Shown: positions 43,469 to 53,363 of the stretch, one piece after another
Numbering within the stretch: the stretch's first letter is position 1
Layout of the letters: each line of letters starts with the position of its first letter
NCBI GenBank assembly: GCA_003602415.1
Contig: QQSK01000003.1
Location: 263,469-327,468 of the forward strand
DNA: 64,000 bases
Reading direction: 5' to 3'
Source of the DNA: Candidatus Poseidoniales archaeon
GTDB taxonomy: Archaea; Thermoplasmatota; Poseidoniia; Poseidoniales; Poseidoniaceae
Notes under the pieces: generated by a model
The model's database searches: none
Told to the model about the DNA's origin: nothing
The model's input: the letters and a program-made list of their open reading frames with translations, nothing else
Position numbers and translations under genes: made by a program

Positions 43469-44110
43469 TCAACGTACCGCGTTAATCGAGTTTTCATTTG
43501 TCGCAGAATCCATCGCATTTTGTGGAATATATTCCTCGATTTTTAATGGTAAATGAGATTTTGAAGAGAACTTCCAAATCCAATTTCCTGGAGCCAAAAG
43601 ATGACCTCCAGAGATTATTGATATTGGCCTACTATTGACAAGAGATCTGAACTTTCTTGTGAAGGAAGGTATAATCCATGCGGGCGTATCTTGTAGATTC
43701 CAGTTATCTTTTGGCCACTCTCTATTCCGATTCATCAAACGGCGGATTTTTCTTTTTTCATCATTCAAAAGGTTGAGAGCACGAGCCTCTAACTCAGGCT
43801 CTGGTTGACGATTATACAAATGAGTGGTCATCAAAATCGCAGCCAATGTAAGGCGACCTTGTCTTGCTGCTATCCCTGCAGCCCTCGGAATGATTCTACC
43901 ACGACCTGAGCAATCTACTTCAACAAGAATCTGATACATTCTTGCTAACTTTTTGTCGTCGGTTAAATCATCAATACAAAATGTTCCATCCCAAAGAAAT
44001 GGAGCAACCCATCGGTATTCAACCTCAGGCTGAGAATGACGAATTATTAGGCCTCTGATGTCCAATGGATAATCGCGCATGCTTAGAGATATTATCTGCC
44101 AAGTAGGCAA
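43469..44110 (-). CDS. Conserved-looking hypothetical protein
   Basis: 213-aa ORF in the purE/guaAB co-directional run; stop overlaps the upstream part of the purE ORF. Confidence 0.6.
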   Translation of the reverse strand: MPTWQIISLSMRDYPLDIRGLIIRHSQPEVEYRWVAPFLWDGTFCIDDLTDDKKLARMYQILVEVDCSGRGRIIPRAAGIAARQGRLTLAAILMTTHLYNRQPEPELEARALNLLNDEKRKIRRLMNRNREWPKDNWNLQDTPAWIIPSFTRKFRSLVNSRPISIISGGHLLAPGNWIWKFSSKSHLPLKIEEYIPQNAMDSATNENSINAVR

Positions 44111-44119
44111 TCATTTCTC

Positions 44120-44653
44120 TCACTCATCACTAAATGTGAAAGTGATAGGAGTATCTGATTCAAGCATTATATCACTGCCAACTCGTATGCCTCGAACAAC
44201 GTTACTTCCAATCCTGAAAAGAGGTCTTGCGGCCCATTTACGATGTAGATATGTTGCGCCATCAATCTCCGGCAAAGGAACACGAGGGTCCCATTTACAA
44301 CGATATGATTTACCTGAAAGTGCTGACAAAAATGCTGCTGTTCGATAGTTAATCGTCCAAATAATCAATGCGATTATCGCCTGAATTATTTCAGGTGGTT
44401 GGAAGAAAAGAATGAATGCTCCAAATGGAGAGACCAACAATACAAGCATATCGACACGCCCTGGCATATTGGTAGTACCAATCCATACTGCAATCAATGA
44501 AAGCATAATTCCCATTGCCAAAAATGAGGTCGCAAGCAGACTTCCATCTCTAATCAAAAGAAGTAGACCGCCTACAAGAGGTAGTAATGACCAGGCCATA
44601 GGCCAGAGCATCTTTGGGCCCGGTCCTGGAGTCTCAACCTCAACCCAGTCCAT
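44120..44653 (-). CDS. Polytopic membrane protein, unknown
   Basis: 177-aa ORF with several TM segments (AWSLLPLVGGLLLLI, LATSFLAMGIMLSLIAVWIG, MLVLLVSPFGAFILFF, IIQAIIALIIWTI). Confidence 0.65.
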   Translation of the reverse strand: MDWVEVETPGPGPKMLWPMAWSLLPLVGGLLLLIRDGSLLATSFLAMGIMLSLIAVWIGTTNMPGRVDMLVLLVSPFGAFILFFQPPEIIQAIIALIIWTINYRTAAFLSALSGKSYRCKWDPRVPLPEIDGATYLHRKWAARPLFRIGSNVVRGIRVGSDIMLESDTPITFTFSDE

Positions 44654-44710
44654 GTGTACTGGTATTGGCCATCATGCTTGAATTGTTTCATCAAAAGTAA
44701 TGATTCTACA

Positions 44711-46243
44711 TCATTCATCGAATTGATATGAAAGAGTGAGATTTCTGGCTGCATATACTTCGTCAACTCTTCGCACCTTAGTGGTAATAGGAGCATTATG
44801 CAATACATCAGGATCTTCCTGTAATACCTCAACAAACTTACGAGCGAATTCATCCAACACTTCTTTGGATTCTGTTTCTGTTGGCTCAATCATCATACAT
44901 TCTGGAACTACTAATGGGAAGTAAACGGTTGGAGCCATGTACCCTTTGTCGAGCAAACCTTTGGCAACATCCATTGCACCTAGGCCCATCGATTCTTTCA
45001 TAGGAGCCATAGATAGAGTGAATTCATGCTTTACAACATCAACAGGAGCGCCATCAGCAAATAGATGACTCACGCCCTGCTCATTCGCTTCCTCGATAAT
45101 CTTGTGACGAAGATAATTTGCATTCAATACCGCATGCTCAGACATCGTTTTCAGATCATTGCCATATCTTCGATAGTATGCCCAACAACGAATTACGGCA
45201 CCACTATTTCCATGCCACTGCTGTACTTTACCAATACTATTCTCTGGCTCCTTCCAATGATACCACCACTCATGGTTGACCGTGGTCAATTTATCATCAG
45301 GCAGGATAGGGCGGCGCTTGACTACAGGCCCAGGTAAGAACTCGGCCAAATGGGATTTTACACCGATTGGACCAGAACCTGGACCTCCGCCACCGTGAGG
45401 TTGACTGAATGTCTTGTGAAGGTTGTAATGAACTGCATCGAATCCCATTATTCCTGGAGAAGTTCTACCAAGAATCGCATTGAAATTAGCACCATCGTAG
45501 TACATTTGCCCTCCAGCATCGTGAACGATAGCTGCAGCCTCTGCTATTTCTGGCTCAAATACACCTAGAGTATTTGGATTTGTGATCATCATTGCGGCTG
45601 TATCATCTCCGACTACAGCACGCAAAGCATCCAAGTCGATTCTTCCATCTTCCCTACTTGGGATTTCTATGATTTCAAAACCAGCCATAGCAGCACTTGC
45701 AGGGTTTGTTCCGTGTGCTGAATCTGGAACTATGACTTTGGTTCTCTGAAGTTCTCCACGGCTTCTGAAATATTCCTGAATACAACGTATAGCAGTGAAT
45801 TCACCCTGTGCACCAGCAACCGGTTGTAGAGTTACTGCATCCATTCCCGCACATATGCCTAGCATATCCTGCATCTCATGGAAAATTGCAAGAGTCCCTT
45901 GGATATGATGCTCAGGTTGCAAAGGATGGATGTCAGCAATTCCTGGTAATTGAGCAATCACTTCGTTGACACGAGGATTATGTTTCATTGTGCAAGACCC
46001 TAATGGATAAAATCCAGTATCAATACCAAAATTACGATTGGATAGCCAAGTGTAATGCCGCACCATTTCTGGCTCAGAAATTCTAGGCCACCTTGGTAGT
46101 TTGGACCTAACCAAGGAAGGAGGGATCTGAAGATTATCTGTGTTCATTATTGGGTCGGGCTGGGAATATCCTTTACCACTAGCACCATTGTGTTCGAAAA
46201 GATGGCTCAAGCGCTCACCCCCTGTGTCAATGATGCCGACCAA
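44711..46243 (-). CDS. gcvPB: Glycine dehydrogenase (decarboxylating) subunit 2
   Basis: FYPLGSCTMKHNPRVNE, VPDSAHGTNPASAAMAGFEI, DAVHYNLHKTFSQPHGGGGPGSGPIGV. Confidence 0.95.
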   Translation of the reverse strand: MVGIIDTGGERLSHLFEHNGASGKGYSQPDPIMNTDNLQIPPSLVRSKLPRWPRISEPEMVRHYTWLSNRNFGIDTGFYPLGSCTMKHNPRVNEVIAQLPGIADIHPLQPEHHIQGTLAIFHEMQDMLGICAGMDAVTLQPVAGAQGEFTAIRCIQEYFRSRGELQRTKVIVPDSAHGTNPASAAMAGFEIIEIPSREDGRIDLDALRAVVGDDTAAMMITNPNTLGVFEPEIAEAAAIVHDAGGQMYYDGANFNAILGRTSPGIMGFDAVHYNLHKTFSQPHGGGGPGSGPIGVKSHLAEFLPGPVVKRRPILPDDKLTTVNHEWWYHWKEPENSIGKVQQWHGNSGAVIRCWAYYRRYGNDLKTMSEHAVLNANYLRHKIIEEANEQGVSHLFADGAPVDVVKHEFTLSMAPMKESMGLGAMDVAKGLLDKGYMAPTVYFPLVVPECMMIEPTETESKEVLDEFARKFVEVLQEDPDVLHNAPITTKVRRVDEVYAARNLTLSYQFDE

Positions 46244-47589
46244 ACCGCCAGATGGGCCGCCAATAGTTCAATCTCTGAAGCACGGGTTTGGTCACTGAAT
46301 GACACCAATAGCCAGTTGCTATGCTCGGAGTACCAATTGGACAAATCAAAACCTCCAATCAGGCCTTGAGTGTCCAGATATGATATGCAATCAGATGCTA
46401 ATCCGGGCAATTGAACCACAAATTCGTTGTAATGTGAATTGTTCATGTGAGGAATTGAAATTGTGCTTATTTCTGACAACTTTTGTTTTGCAAGTTGGCA
46501 TGCAGCCATATTTCTTCTAGCCAATTTCTCAAGACCTTCTGGGCCAAGAAGCGACATGTGCATAGCACCCATCAGGGCGATTAGTGTCTCATTTGTACAG
46601 ATATTCGAAGTTGCACGGTGCCGTCTAATGTGTTGCTCTCGTGTTGAAAGAGTCAAACAGAATGCTTCTTTACCATCTACATCGATTGATTTACCAACAA
46701 TTCGGCCAGGCATCTGTCTCAAATATGCCTTGGTACAAGCAAAAATTCCATACAATGGTCCACCGTAAGTGATTGGAGAGCCAAGAGCTTGTCCCTCGCC
46801 TACAACAATATCTGCACCGTAATTACCCGGCGCTTCAATCATACCCAAACTTACAGGAGATACGCCGACAATAAATGCGGTGTTCTCACCAATAATTTCC
46901 TTCACACGAGTTAGACCTCCATCGAGAATACCTAACGGATTAGGTTGCTCGACATATACTCCACATGAACCGCTAGCTTCTGCTAAGGAATCTAGGTTCA
47001 ATGTACCATCTGGATTGTGCTTCAAAGTCTTGAGAGTTATATCTCCACCTTGAGTATAGTTGAATATCACTGATTGGCGAGATGGTGGAACCAATTCGCT
47101 AATGTAAACCGTATCTTTCTGTTCTGCCTTACGATTGTGAACTCTCACAGCACAGGTTATTGCTTCTGCAGCAGCAGTTGAGCCATCATATACTGAAAGA
47201 TTGGCCACTTCAAGTCCCACCAATTCACTGATCAATGTCTGAAATTCCCACATAGCCTGCAACATACCTTGACTGACTTCAGGCTGATACGGAGTGTAGG
47301 ATGTTAGGAATTCTCCACGGGTGACAAGTTGGAATACACTGGCAGGAACATAGTTTCGATTTAATCCAGCTCCAAGGAAACTAACCCTATCGCCCAATGC
47401 CACATTTGCTCCAAGAATTCTGCGAGCATCGGCAATGATTTCTTCTTCGGATTGTGGGCCTCTAAGTGGCAATTCGCCATTCATTCTTACCGCTACAGGA
47501 ATATCTGCAAACAAATCGTCCATAGACGACATTCCCATCGCATCAAGCATCTCTTTTTCGCGTCCGAGATTTGGTAACTGGTCAACCAT
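46207..47589 (-). CDS. gcvPA: Glycine dehydrogenase (decarboxylating) subunit 1
   Basis: SFLGAGLNRNYVPASV, TSYTPYQPEVSQGMLQAMWEFQTLISELVGLEVANLSVYDGSTAAAEA, GKEAFCLTLSTREQHIRRHRATSNICTNETL. Confidence 0.95.
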   Translation of the reverse strand: MVDQLPNLGREKEMLDAMGMSSMDDLFADIPVAVRMNGELPLRGPQSEEEIIADARRILGANVALGDRVSFLGAGLNRNYVPASVFQLVTRGEFLTSYTPYQPEVSQGMLQAMWEFQTLISELVGLEVANLSVYDGSTAAAEAITCAVRVHNRKAEQKDTVYISELVPPSRQSVIFNYTQGGDITLKTLKHNPDGTLNLDSLAEASGSCGVYVEQPNPLGILDGGLTRVKEIIGENTAFIVGVSPVSLGMIEAPGNYGADIVVGEGQALGSPITYGGPLYGIFACTKAYLRQMPGRIVGKSIDVDGKEAFCLTLSTREQHIRRHRATSNICTNETLIALMGAMHMSLLGPEGLEKLARRNMAACQLAKQKLSEISTISIPHMNNSHYNEFVVQLPGLASDCISYLDTQGLIGGFDLSNWYSEHSNWLLVSFSDQTRASEIELLAAHLAVWSASLTQGVSA

Positions 47590-47652
47590 ATGGTGGCCTC
47601 CAGTATAGTCGCAGCGCGGAACCAACATGAATGTTGGTTTAGTAGCAAGGAA

Positions 47653-50600
47653 CTAATCTTGCCATTTTGTCCAGGTTTCATCAGGGTTTTGATACCAGTT
47701 GTCACCATCGTTTGCACGGAACCAAACAGTACCATTTTCATCAGGATCTAGATAATCACCTGCGGGTAATTCTTCCCAAGAACCAACTGTTACTTCACCA
47801 GATTCTGTTTCTATTTCGTCATCTGCCTCAGCCAATTCCTCTGAATTGTCATCCGCAACATCAGCAGAAGCAGGTGGTGCTGGTTCCACCGGTCCTGCCA
47901 TAGGCGGTTGTGGAGCAGGCAGGTCAGTCAATTTCTTTGGACCTGGACGCTTTGCTTTTGGTTGTGGTTTCTTCTTTAGCATCATAGCAATTACTCCAAT
48001 TAATGCTACAACAACAACACCACCAATTATTCCGATTATGGCAACAGTACTCATTCCCTCATCATCGCTTGCAGCTGCATCATCAGCAGTATTTGATTTT
48101 CCACCATCACTCGGTTCAGAAAGTAGACAACCAGGATAATTGATATCATCATCAAATCTTCCATCGGGTTTGACCAATGGGCACATGTCTGCGGAAGTTG
48201 CATTCTCAACAAACTGACCTGGCCAGTCATCTTCGCGTGAATCATTCCACTCAGGATTACCCCAATTATCACCAAAACCATCGTTATCAGTGTCATACCA
48301 TTGAGTAGGGTCTAGTGAAAACATATCTGGTCCATAACCAAGTGAGTCCCATTTGCTGAAAGTCCAGAAAGCGTCAGGGTCTGAGTATCCATCGCCATCC
48401 AGATCAGGGCAACCGTATCTGTCGATTGTTGAAGTCCCCTCATCATTGGTGCAGAAATCAACCAGTATTCCTTCGAAATTATCACCATAACCATCACCAT
48501 CAGCGTCGGCCCATTGAGTTGGTTCATCGACGAATGCATCTGCACCCATAGCCACACTCCAAGCTAGTTCTGGGTCGGAATAACCATCACCATCTGTATC
48601 AATACAACCAATTCTGTCGGCACTTGAATTACCAAAGAAGAATGGACAGTCATCAGGATTGTTTCCGCTTGGATTGTCACCATAGCCATCACCGTCACCA
48701 TCATTCCACTGGGTTTCATCTTGGAAGAAAGCATCAACTGCATCAGCCCAACCGTCAGAATCGAAATCTGGACAGCCTTTCATGCCTCCAAGAGTTGCAG
48801 TTCCTTCTTGAAGTGGACAGAAGTCAACTAAGTCTGAGAATCCATCGTTGTCATCGTCGCTATCTTCTCTGTCATCGATGCAGCCATCACCGTCATTGTC
48901 ATTTGTAGCATTCTTTCTCCAATTTGCAATTCCGTTAGTGCACAGATCTACTTCATTGATGACACTGTCGTTATCATTGTCATTGTCCTCGTTATCGTTT
49001 CTGCAACCATCACCATCTCTATCGTTTGATTGAGATGAATTCCAACCTGTTTCCCCACGAGGGCATGAATCATATTCATCGAAAATTCCGTCGTTATCAT
49101 CATCAGGGTCTTCGTTGGACCCCTCATCTTCACAACCATCACCATCTTTGTCTGTTTGGACTTCAGAAGTCCAATTCAGTGCACCTTGAGGACAACTGTC
49201 GACAAAATCATCGACTCCATCGCCATCATCGTCACCATCGCACAAATCTCCAATACCATCGTCTTCATAGTCTTCTTGCAACGGATTTGGAGTGTAATGA
49301 CAATTGTCATCCACATCAAGAACTGAGTCGCCATCATCATCGACATCCTCATCAGAATCTTGGCATCCATCTCCATCCATATCTGTGGTATTGTCAACTG
49401 TCCAGTCTAGAACTCCAGTTGCACAATTGTCATCAACATCGAGAACTCCATCATTATCATCATCATTATCTTCTTCAAGGTCTTTACAACCATCAGCATC
49501 GTGATCGAGTGAAGTATTGGACTGATTCCATTCAAGGACACCATATTGACAATCATCTAGAACGTCATGTAATCCGTCATTATCGTCATCTGTATCACAA
49601 GCATCACCTCGTAAATCTGAATCAAAATTGCTTTGATTAGCATTAGGAGTATTCAAACAGTTGTCAGTATAATCGGTGATTCCATCATCGTCTTTGTCAT
49701 GCTGGAACATCCAAACGAATACGTCCTGGTCTGTTGCTGTTCTAGGTGTATCTCCAAACCAAACAGTTCCGCTGAAATCTCCACCAGCAACTAGAGTGCC
49801 ATCGCTCAGTGCCAATAGTGCACCAACAGTATCATTGTCAGCTCCACCGATGCTCATTGCCCACTGGAAATCTGAATCGTGATCAACTTGTGCAATGAAT
49901 CCATCATATTTGTTGGTGGTGAAGTTTTTCTGTAAAGTGGTAGTTCCAAATGTCATATCGTCTAGATGCCTTCCCCCGAATTGTACTTGGCCCTTTGGAT
50001 TAACAGAAAGTGCTTGCAGACGGTCGTCACTAGTTCCACCTGCATTGTAATCCCAAATTTGAGTACCATTAGCATCATAACGAAGAACTAGGACATCCCA
50101 ACTTCCCTTTCCATTGACGACATTGCCACCTTGCTGTTTGTAAGATAGGTAGAAATTACCACCGACAATAACTCCACCATCTGGATGTAAGACTATATTG
50201 TTGAAATAAACACCACAATTGCTTCCAAACGGACATGGATTTCCACCTGTATTTTGTCCCCAGATGAATGTTCCATCATCTGCATATTTGACTACGAAAC
50301 CAGCATATGTCGATTGAGGACTAGATGTAAAACTACCATTACCCCATTGCTCAGTTCCGGTATTGTAACCAGCAATGTAAGCATCATTGGTAGATGGTTC
50401 GACTACAATCTGGTAAGGAACTGAATTTCCAGACCCTGAGCAATCTTTAGCCCAATCCCATTGTGAGGCGCTTGTGTTGTAATATGCAACGAAAAAGCGA
50501 GCATTATCTGATTGACCTTGAGCAAAAAGTTGATTCCCATCAAAATCAGTGTAGTTTTGATAGTAGCCTGTAACATACAAATTATCATAATTGTCTGCAG

Positions 50601-51213
50601 CCAAATCCCAACCTACGTCAACATCGAAACCACCGAATTTAACGGCCCAATCGAATTGGCCTGAACTGTTTACTCTAGCTAGCCAGCCATCGAAACCTGT
50701 GGTAGTAACTGTAGTATTTCCGAAATTAACGGAACCTTGGAAGTAGCCTGTTCCGTAGACATTGTCATTTGAATCAACAGTTACTCCTCTGCATTCATCG
50801 TAGTACAGTGCCGTACCGGCAGATACTGCCCATTGCCAAACTCCATCCTTGGATAACTTGGCTAGAAGAATGTCTCCTTCACCTTCTGTGTAAACCTGAA
50901 TTGCACCAAATTGGGAGGCTTGGTAAATTGTTCCACAAACAATAACATTTCCTTGTGAGTCAAATACCATCTCGTATATTTCATCGTCATTCATTGAACC
51001 GCCTGCTGCGGACCAATTTGTGTTAGTTCCTCGTGCCATACCGACAGAATTTAGCGCCTCGATTTGTTTTAGTGTCAACTCAGAATCATCGATGATTTTT
51101 GGATTAATTTCAACCTGCCCAGGAGTGTTAACTGAAGGTGAAGTTGTCGACATGGCAGGAACTACGGACATCAGGAAACAAACCAGAATACCAACTGCAA
51201 TGATTCGGCGCAT
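47653..51213 (-). CDS. Giant surface protein: SBBP-like beta-propeller region, thrombospondin type-3 repeats, TM, cytoplasmic WYxN-type tail
   Basis: 1186 aa. Signal IIAVGILVCFLMSVVPAMS. Repeats such as 'WAVSAGTALYYDECRGVTVDSNDNVYGTGYFQGSVNFGNTTV'. Many 'DNDGD/DDDNDGV.D..D.C' Ca loops. TM VAIIGIIGGVVVVALIGVIAMML. Tail SWEELPAGDYLDPDENGTVWFRANDGDNWYQNPDETWTKW. Confidence 0.85.
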   Translation of the reverse strand: MRRIIAVGILVCFLMSVVPAMSTTSPSVNTPGQVEINPKIIDDSELTLKQIEALNSVGMARGTNTNWSAAGGSMNDDEIYEMVFDSQGNVIVCGTIYQASQFGAIQVYTEGEGDILLAKLSKDGVWQWAVSAGTALYYDECRGVTVDSNDNVYGTGYFQGSVNFGNTTVTTTGFDGWLARVNSSGQFDWAVKFGGFDVDVGWDLAADNYDNLYVTGYYQNYTDFDGNQLFAQGQSDNARFFVAYYNTSASQWDWAKDCSGSGNSVPYQIVVEPSTNDAYIAGYNTGTEQWGNGSFTSSPQSTYAGFVVKYADDGTFIWGQNTGGNPCPFGSNCGVYFNNIVLHPDGGVIVGGNFYLSYKQQGGNVVNGKGSWDVLVLRYDANGTQIWDYNAGGTSDDRLQALSVNPKGQVQFGGRHLDDMTFGTTTLQKNFTTNKYDGFIAQVDHDSDFQWAMSIGGADNDTVGALLALSDGTLVAGGDFSGTVWFGDTPRTATDQDVFVWMFQHDKDDDGITDYTDNCLNTPNANQSNFDSDLRGDACDTDDDNDGLHDVLDDCQYGVLEWNQSNTSLDHDADGCKDLEEDNDDDNDGVLDVDDNCATGVLDWTVDNTTDMDGDGCQDSDEDVDDDGDSVLDVDDNCHYTPNPLQEDYEDDGIGDLCDGDDDGDGVDDFVDSCPQGALNWTSEVQTDKDGDGCEDEGSNEDPDDDNDGIFDEYDSCPRGETGWNSSQSNDRDGDGCRNDNEDNDNDNDSVINEVDLCTNGIANWRKNATNDNDGDGCIDDREDSDDDNDGFSDLVDFCPLQEGTATLGGMKGCPDFDSDGWADAVDAFFQDETQWNDGDGDGYGDNPSGNNPDDCPFFFGNSSADRIGCIDTDGDGYSDPELAWSVAMGADAFVDEPTQWADADGDGYGDNFEGILVDFCTNDEGTSTIDRYGCPDLDGDGYSDPDAFWTFSKWDSLGYGPDMFSLDPTQWYDTDNDGFGDNWGNPEWNDSREDDWPGQFVENATSADMCPLVKPDGRFDDDINYPGCLLSEPSDGGKSNTADDAAASDDEGMSTVAIIGIIGGVVVVALIGVIAMMLKKKPQPKAKRPGPKKLTDLPAPQPPMAGPVEPAPPASADVADDNSEELAEADDEIETESGEVTVGSWEELPAGDYLDPDENGTVWFRANDGDNWYQNPDETWTKWQD
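48240..49705 (-). repeat. Protein-level tandem Ca-binding TSP3-like repeats (approximate bounds)
   Basis: Plus strand shows recurring catc/atcatc-rich segments encoding DxDxDG loops on the minus strand. Confidence 0.75.
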
Positions 51214-51245
51214 GATACCCCGTGTTGTAGGACCTTCATCAATAC

Positions 51246-51264
51246 AACGCCCCTTAGGGGCGTT
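51246..51264. terminator. Perfect 8-bp hairpin AACGCCCC-TTA-GGGGCGTT immediately after gcvT stop
   Basis: Arms 51246-51253 and 51257-51264, 2 bp beyond the gcvT stop at 51266; between gcvT and the TSP3 gene on the minus strand. Confidence 0.5.
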
Positions 51265-51265
51265 A

Positions 51266-52375
51266 TCAAATGAAAGGTGGACGGACTATTTTTGCCCGTA
51301 CTTTCTTTCGAGGTGAGGCGACAATCATAATTTCATCATCCGGCTTGACTCCCGAAATATATCCCATTCCGATTCCCGTTCTTTCCAGTGATGGAGCAGG
51401 AGCGCCGCTAGTTAAGGTCCCTATGTGATTACCTTCCATGTCCTCAACAGCTTTTCCGCCTCTTGGTAAAGGACCTCTCTCAAGTTGCAATACCCCCCAT
51501 AGTCTAGCATCGCTTGGATCGTGTGAAATCACTCGTTGCTTACCAACAAAATCATGTTCCAGATCTAAGCCGAATGGGACATTTGTTTCCCAGGAATCAC
51601 GATGTAATAATTGGTTTTCATCCAAATCTGGTGAAGCAAAATCTACACCTGATAATAGGAAACCTTTCTCCAATCTTAGTGTATCTCTTGCTCCCAAGCC
51701 GATTGGAGTCGAGCCAGCATCAATCAGTGCACGCCATAGTTTTGCAGCATCTTGATTCGGGATGAATATCTCATATCCGGCTTCACCAGTATATCCTGTT
51801 CCTTGAATCCATCCTTGAACTCCGAGGTCATTTTCAGAAATCTCGGCCCATTTGAATCGGCCTACGTGGTTTTGAGTTCCTAGAACCTGTTCACAGATTG
51901 ATTTAGCATGTGGTCCTTGCAAGGCTAGAATACTAGTTTCGGGAGATAAGTCTTCTATCACAATAGAGCCATCTGCGGGTAGCGATGTATGGAACCAATC
52001 CCACATTACAGGAACCATGCTTGCATTAGGTACACCCAGTATTTCATCTTCGGAAACAACTGCAAAAATCATGTCATCGATTAGAAAACCATCATGATCC
52101 AAGAAATGAGTATATGCACATCGACCAGGAGATATCGAACTACACTTTTGAGTGGCAACAGATTCAAGCCAATTTCTCACATTTTCTCCTTTGAATCTGA
52201 ATGAACCCATGTGAGAAACATCAAACAATCCTGCTCCTGAACGGCATGCCAAATGTTCCTGAGTGATATTCGTGTACCAAATCGGCAACTCGAATCCATG
52301 GAAATCCACGATATTAGCATCCAATGCAACATGCTCATCGTAAAGTGCGGTACGAACTGGTTCACCATCTGACAT
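51266..52375 (-). CDS. gcvT: Aminomethyltransferase (glycine cleavage T protein)
   Basis: GLFDVSHMGSFRFKGENVRNWLESV, GYTGEAGYEIFIPNQDAAKLWRALIDAGSTPIGLGARDTLRLEKGF. Confidence 0.93.
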   Translation of the reverse strand: MSDGEPVRTALYDEHVALDANIVDFHGFELPIWYTNITQEHLACRSGAGLFDVSHMGSFRFKGENVRNWLESVATQKCSSISPGRCAYTHFLDHDGFLIDDMIFAVVSEDEILGVPNASMVPVMWDWFHTSLPADGSIVIEDLSPETSILALQGPHAKSICEQVLGTQNHVGRFKWAEISENDLGVQGWIQGTGYTGEAGYEIFIPNQDAAKLWRALIDAGSTPIGLGARDTLRLEKGFLLSGVDFASPDLDENQLLHRDSWETNVPFGLDLEHDFVGKQRVISHDPSDARLWGVLQLERGPLPRGGKAVEDMEGNHIGTLTSGAPAPSLERTGIGMGYISGVKPDDEIMIVASPRKKVRAKIVRPPFI

Positions 52376-52422
52376 GAAACTGGGGTGACGTATTCAGCAC
52401 TAAATCATCACTGATAGATTAT

Positions 52423-52671
52423 TCATGATTTATTCCTAAGAATTGACCAATTTTTGCGCCCCAAACCCTCTAGAGCAACACCGGTTAATGCACCCCAAAT
52501 GAAGGGTGAATCTATTCTAAAATACAGCAATACTATCATTGCTAGTGCCGATAAAATCCAATGATGAAGCCAAAATCTATTGTTTCTAAGATGGAACTTG
52601 ATATTCTCGGTTACCCATCTGGTAAATGAGTATGCGAGAATTATTGAAAGTGAGTAATATGCAAATTCCAC
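52423..52671 (-). CDS. Small membrane protein, unknown
   Basis: 82-aa ORF with two TM segments; co-directional and fills an intergenic gap. Confidence 0.5.
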   Translation of the reverse strand: MEFAYYSLSIILAYSFTRWVTENIKFHLRNNRFWLHHWILSALAMIVLLYFRIDSPFIWGALTGVALEGLGRKNWSILRNKS

Positions 52672-52709
52672 AAGTTACTTTACAGGATGATAGTATAATC
52701 CACTTTCTA

Positions 52710-53321
52710 TCAATACTCTACTGGCACAGGGTCGAGCATTCGCCACAGATACCAACTTGCGGCTGTACGATAAGGAGCCCATCTTTCTGAAACTTTTAGG
52801 ACATCTTCCTTGGTTATGGCTTCAGGAACCAATAGTTTTACTCCTTTGATTAATCCAATATCACCAATGCTGAAAACATCAGGTCTCAGCAATGCAAAAA
52901 TCATAATCATTTCAGAAGTCCAAGGACCAATCCCTCTGAAACTTGTCAAATGGTTGTGGACCTGTGAATCGGTCAAATCATTCCAAACAGGAGAAAGGAA
53001 ATTTTCTGAATCGGATGCAATGCCGTGCAAATAACTTGATTTGGATTTGGTCAAGCCGCATGATGCAAGTTGCTCAGGAGTAAATTTGACAACATTTTTT
53101 GGAGTGATTTCACCAACCATTGATACCAAACGCCCCCAAATTGAATCTGCAGCAATAACAGAAATCTGTTGTCCGACAATTGAACGTGCTAGAGTCGAAA
53201 AGACATCGCCTTTTCCTACTAAAGATTCATTGGCATACTTTGCAACAATGGGGGCCAGTATGGAATCTTGAAGCAAGAACTCTTCTGCTGAATCCCACCA
53301 ATCTGGTTTTCCTACTTGCAT
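52710..53321 (-). CDS. DNA-3-methyladenine glycosylase (AlkA-like HhH-GPD)
   Basis: LARSIVGQQISVIAADSIWGRL, LTSFRGIGPWTSEMIMIFALLRPDVFSIGDIGLIKGV. Confidence 0.88.
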   Translation of the reverse strand: MQVGKPDWWDSAEEFLLQDSILAPIVAKYANESLVGKGDVFSTLARSIVGQQISVIAADSIWGRLVSMVGEITPKNVVKFTPEQLASCGLTKSKSSYLHGIASDSENFLSPVWNDLTDSQVHNHLTSFRGIGPWTSEMIMIFALLRPDVFSIGDIGLIKGVKLLVPEAITKEDVLKVSERWAPYRTAASWYLWRMLDPVPVEY

Positions 53322-53363
53322 ATGTTAATGTTCTAGTCAAGATATTTGATAACTTGCTTAGAA

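Noticed and set aside
49026-49640. 204-aa His-rich plus-strand ORF (and 48624..48908, 48848..49033, 49304..49504)
   Set aside because: Antisense artefacts of the Asp/Asn-coding GAT/GAC repeats of the TSP3 gene.
48240-49705. CRISPR-like repetitive DNA
   Set aside because: Periodicity comes from coding Ca-binding repeats in frame, without constant repeats and unique spacers.
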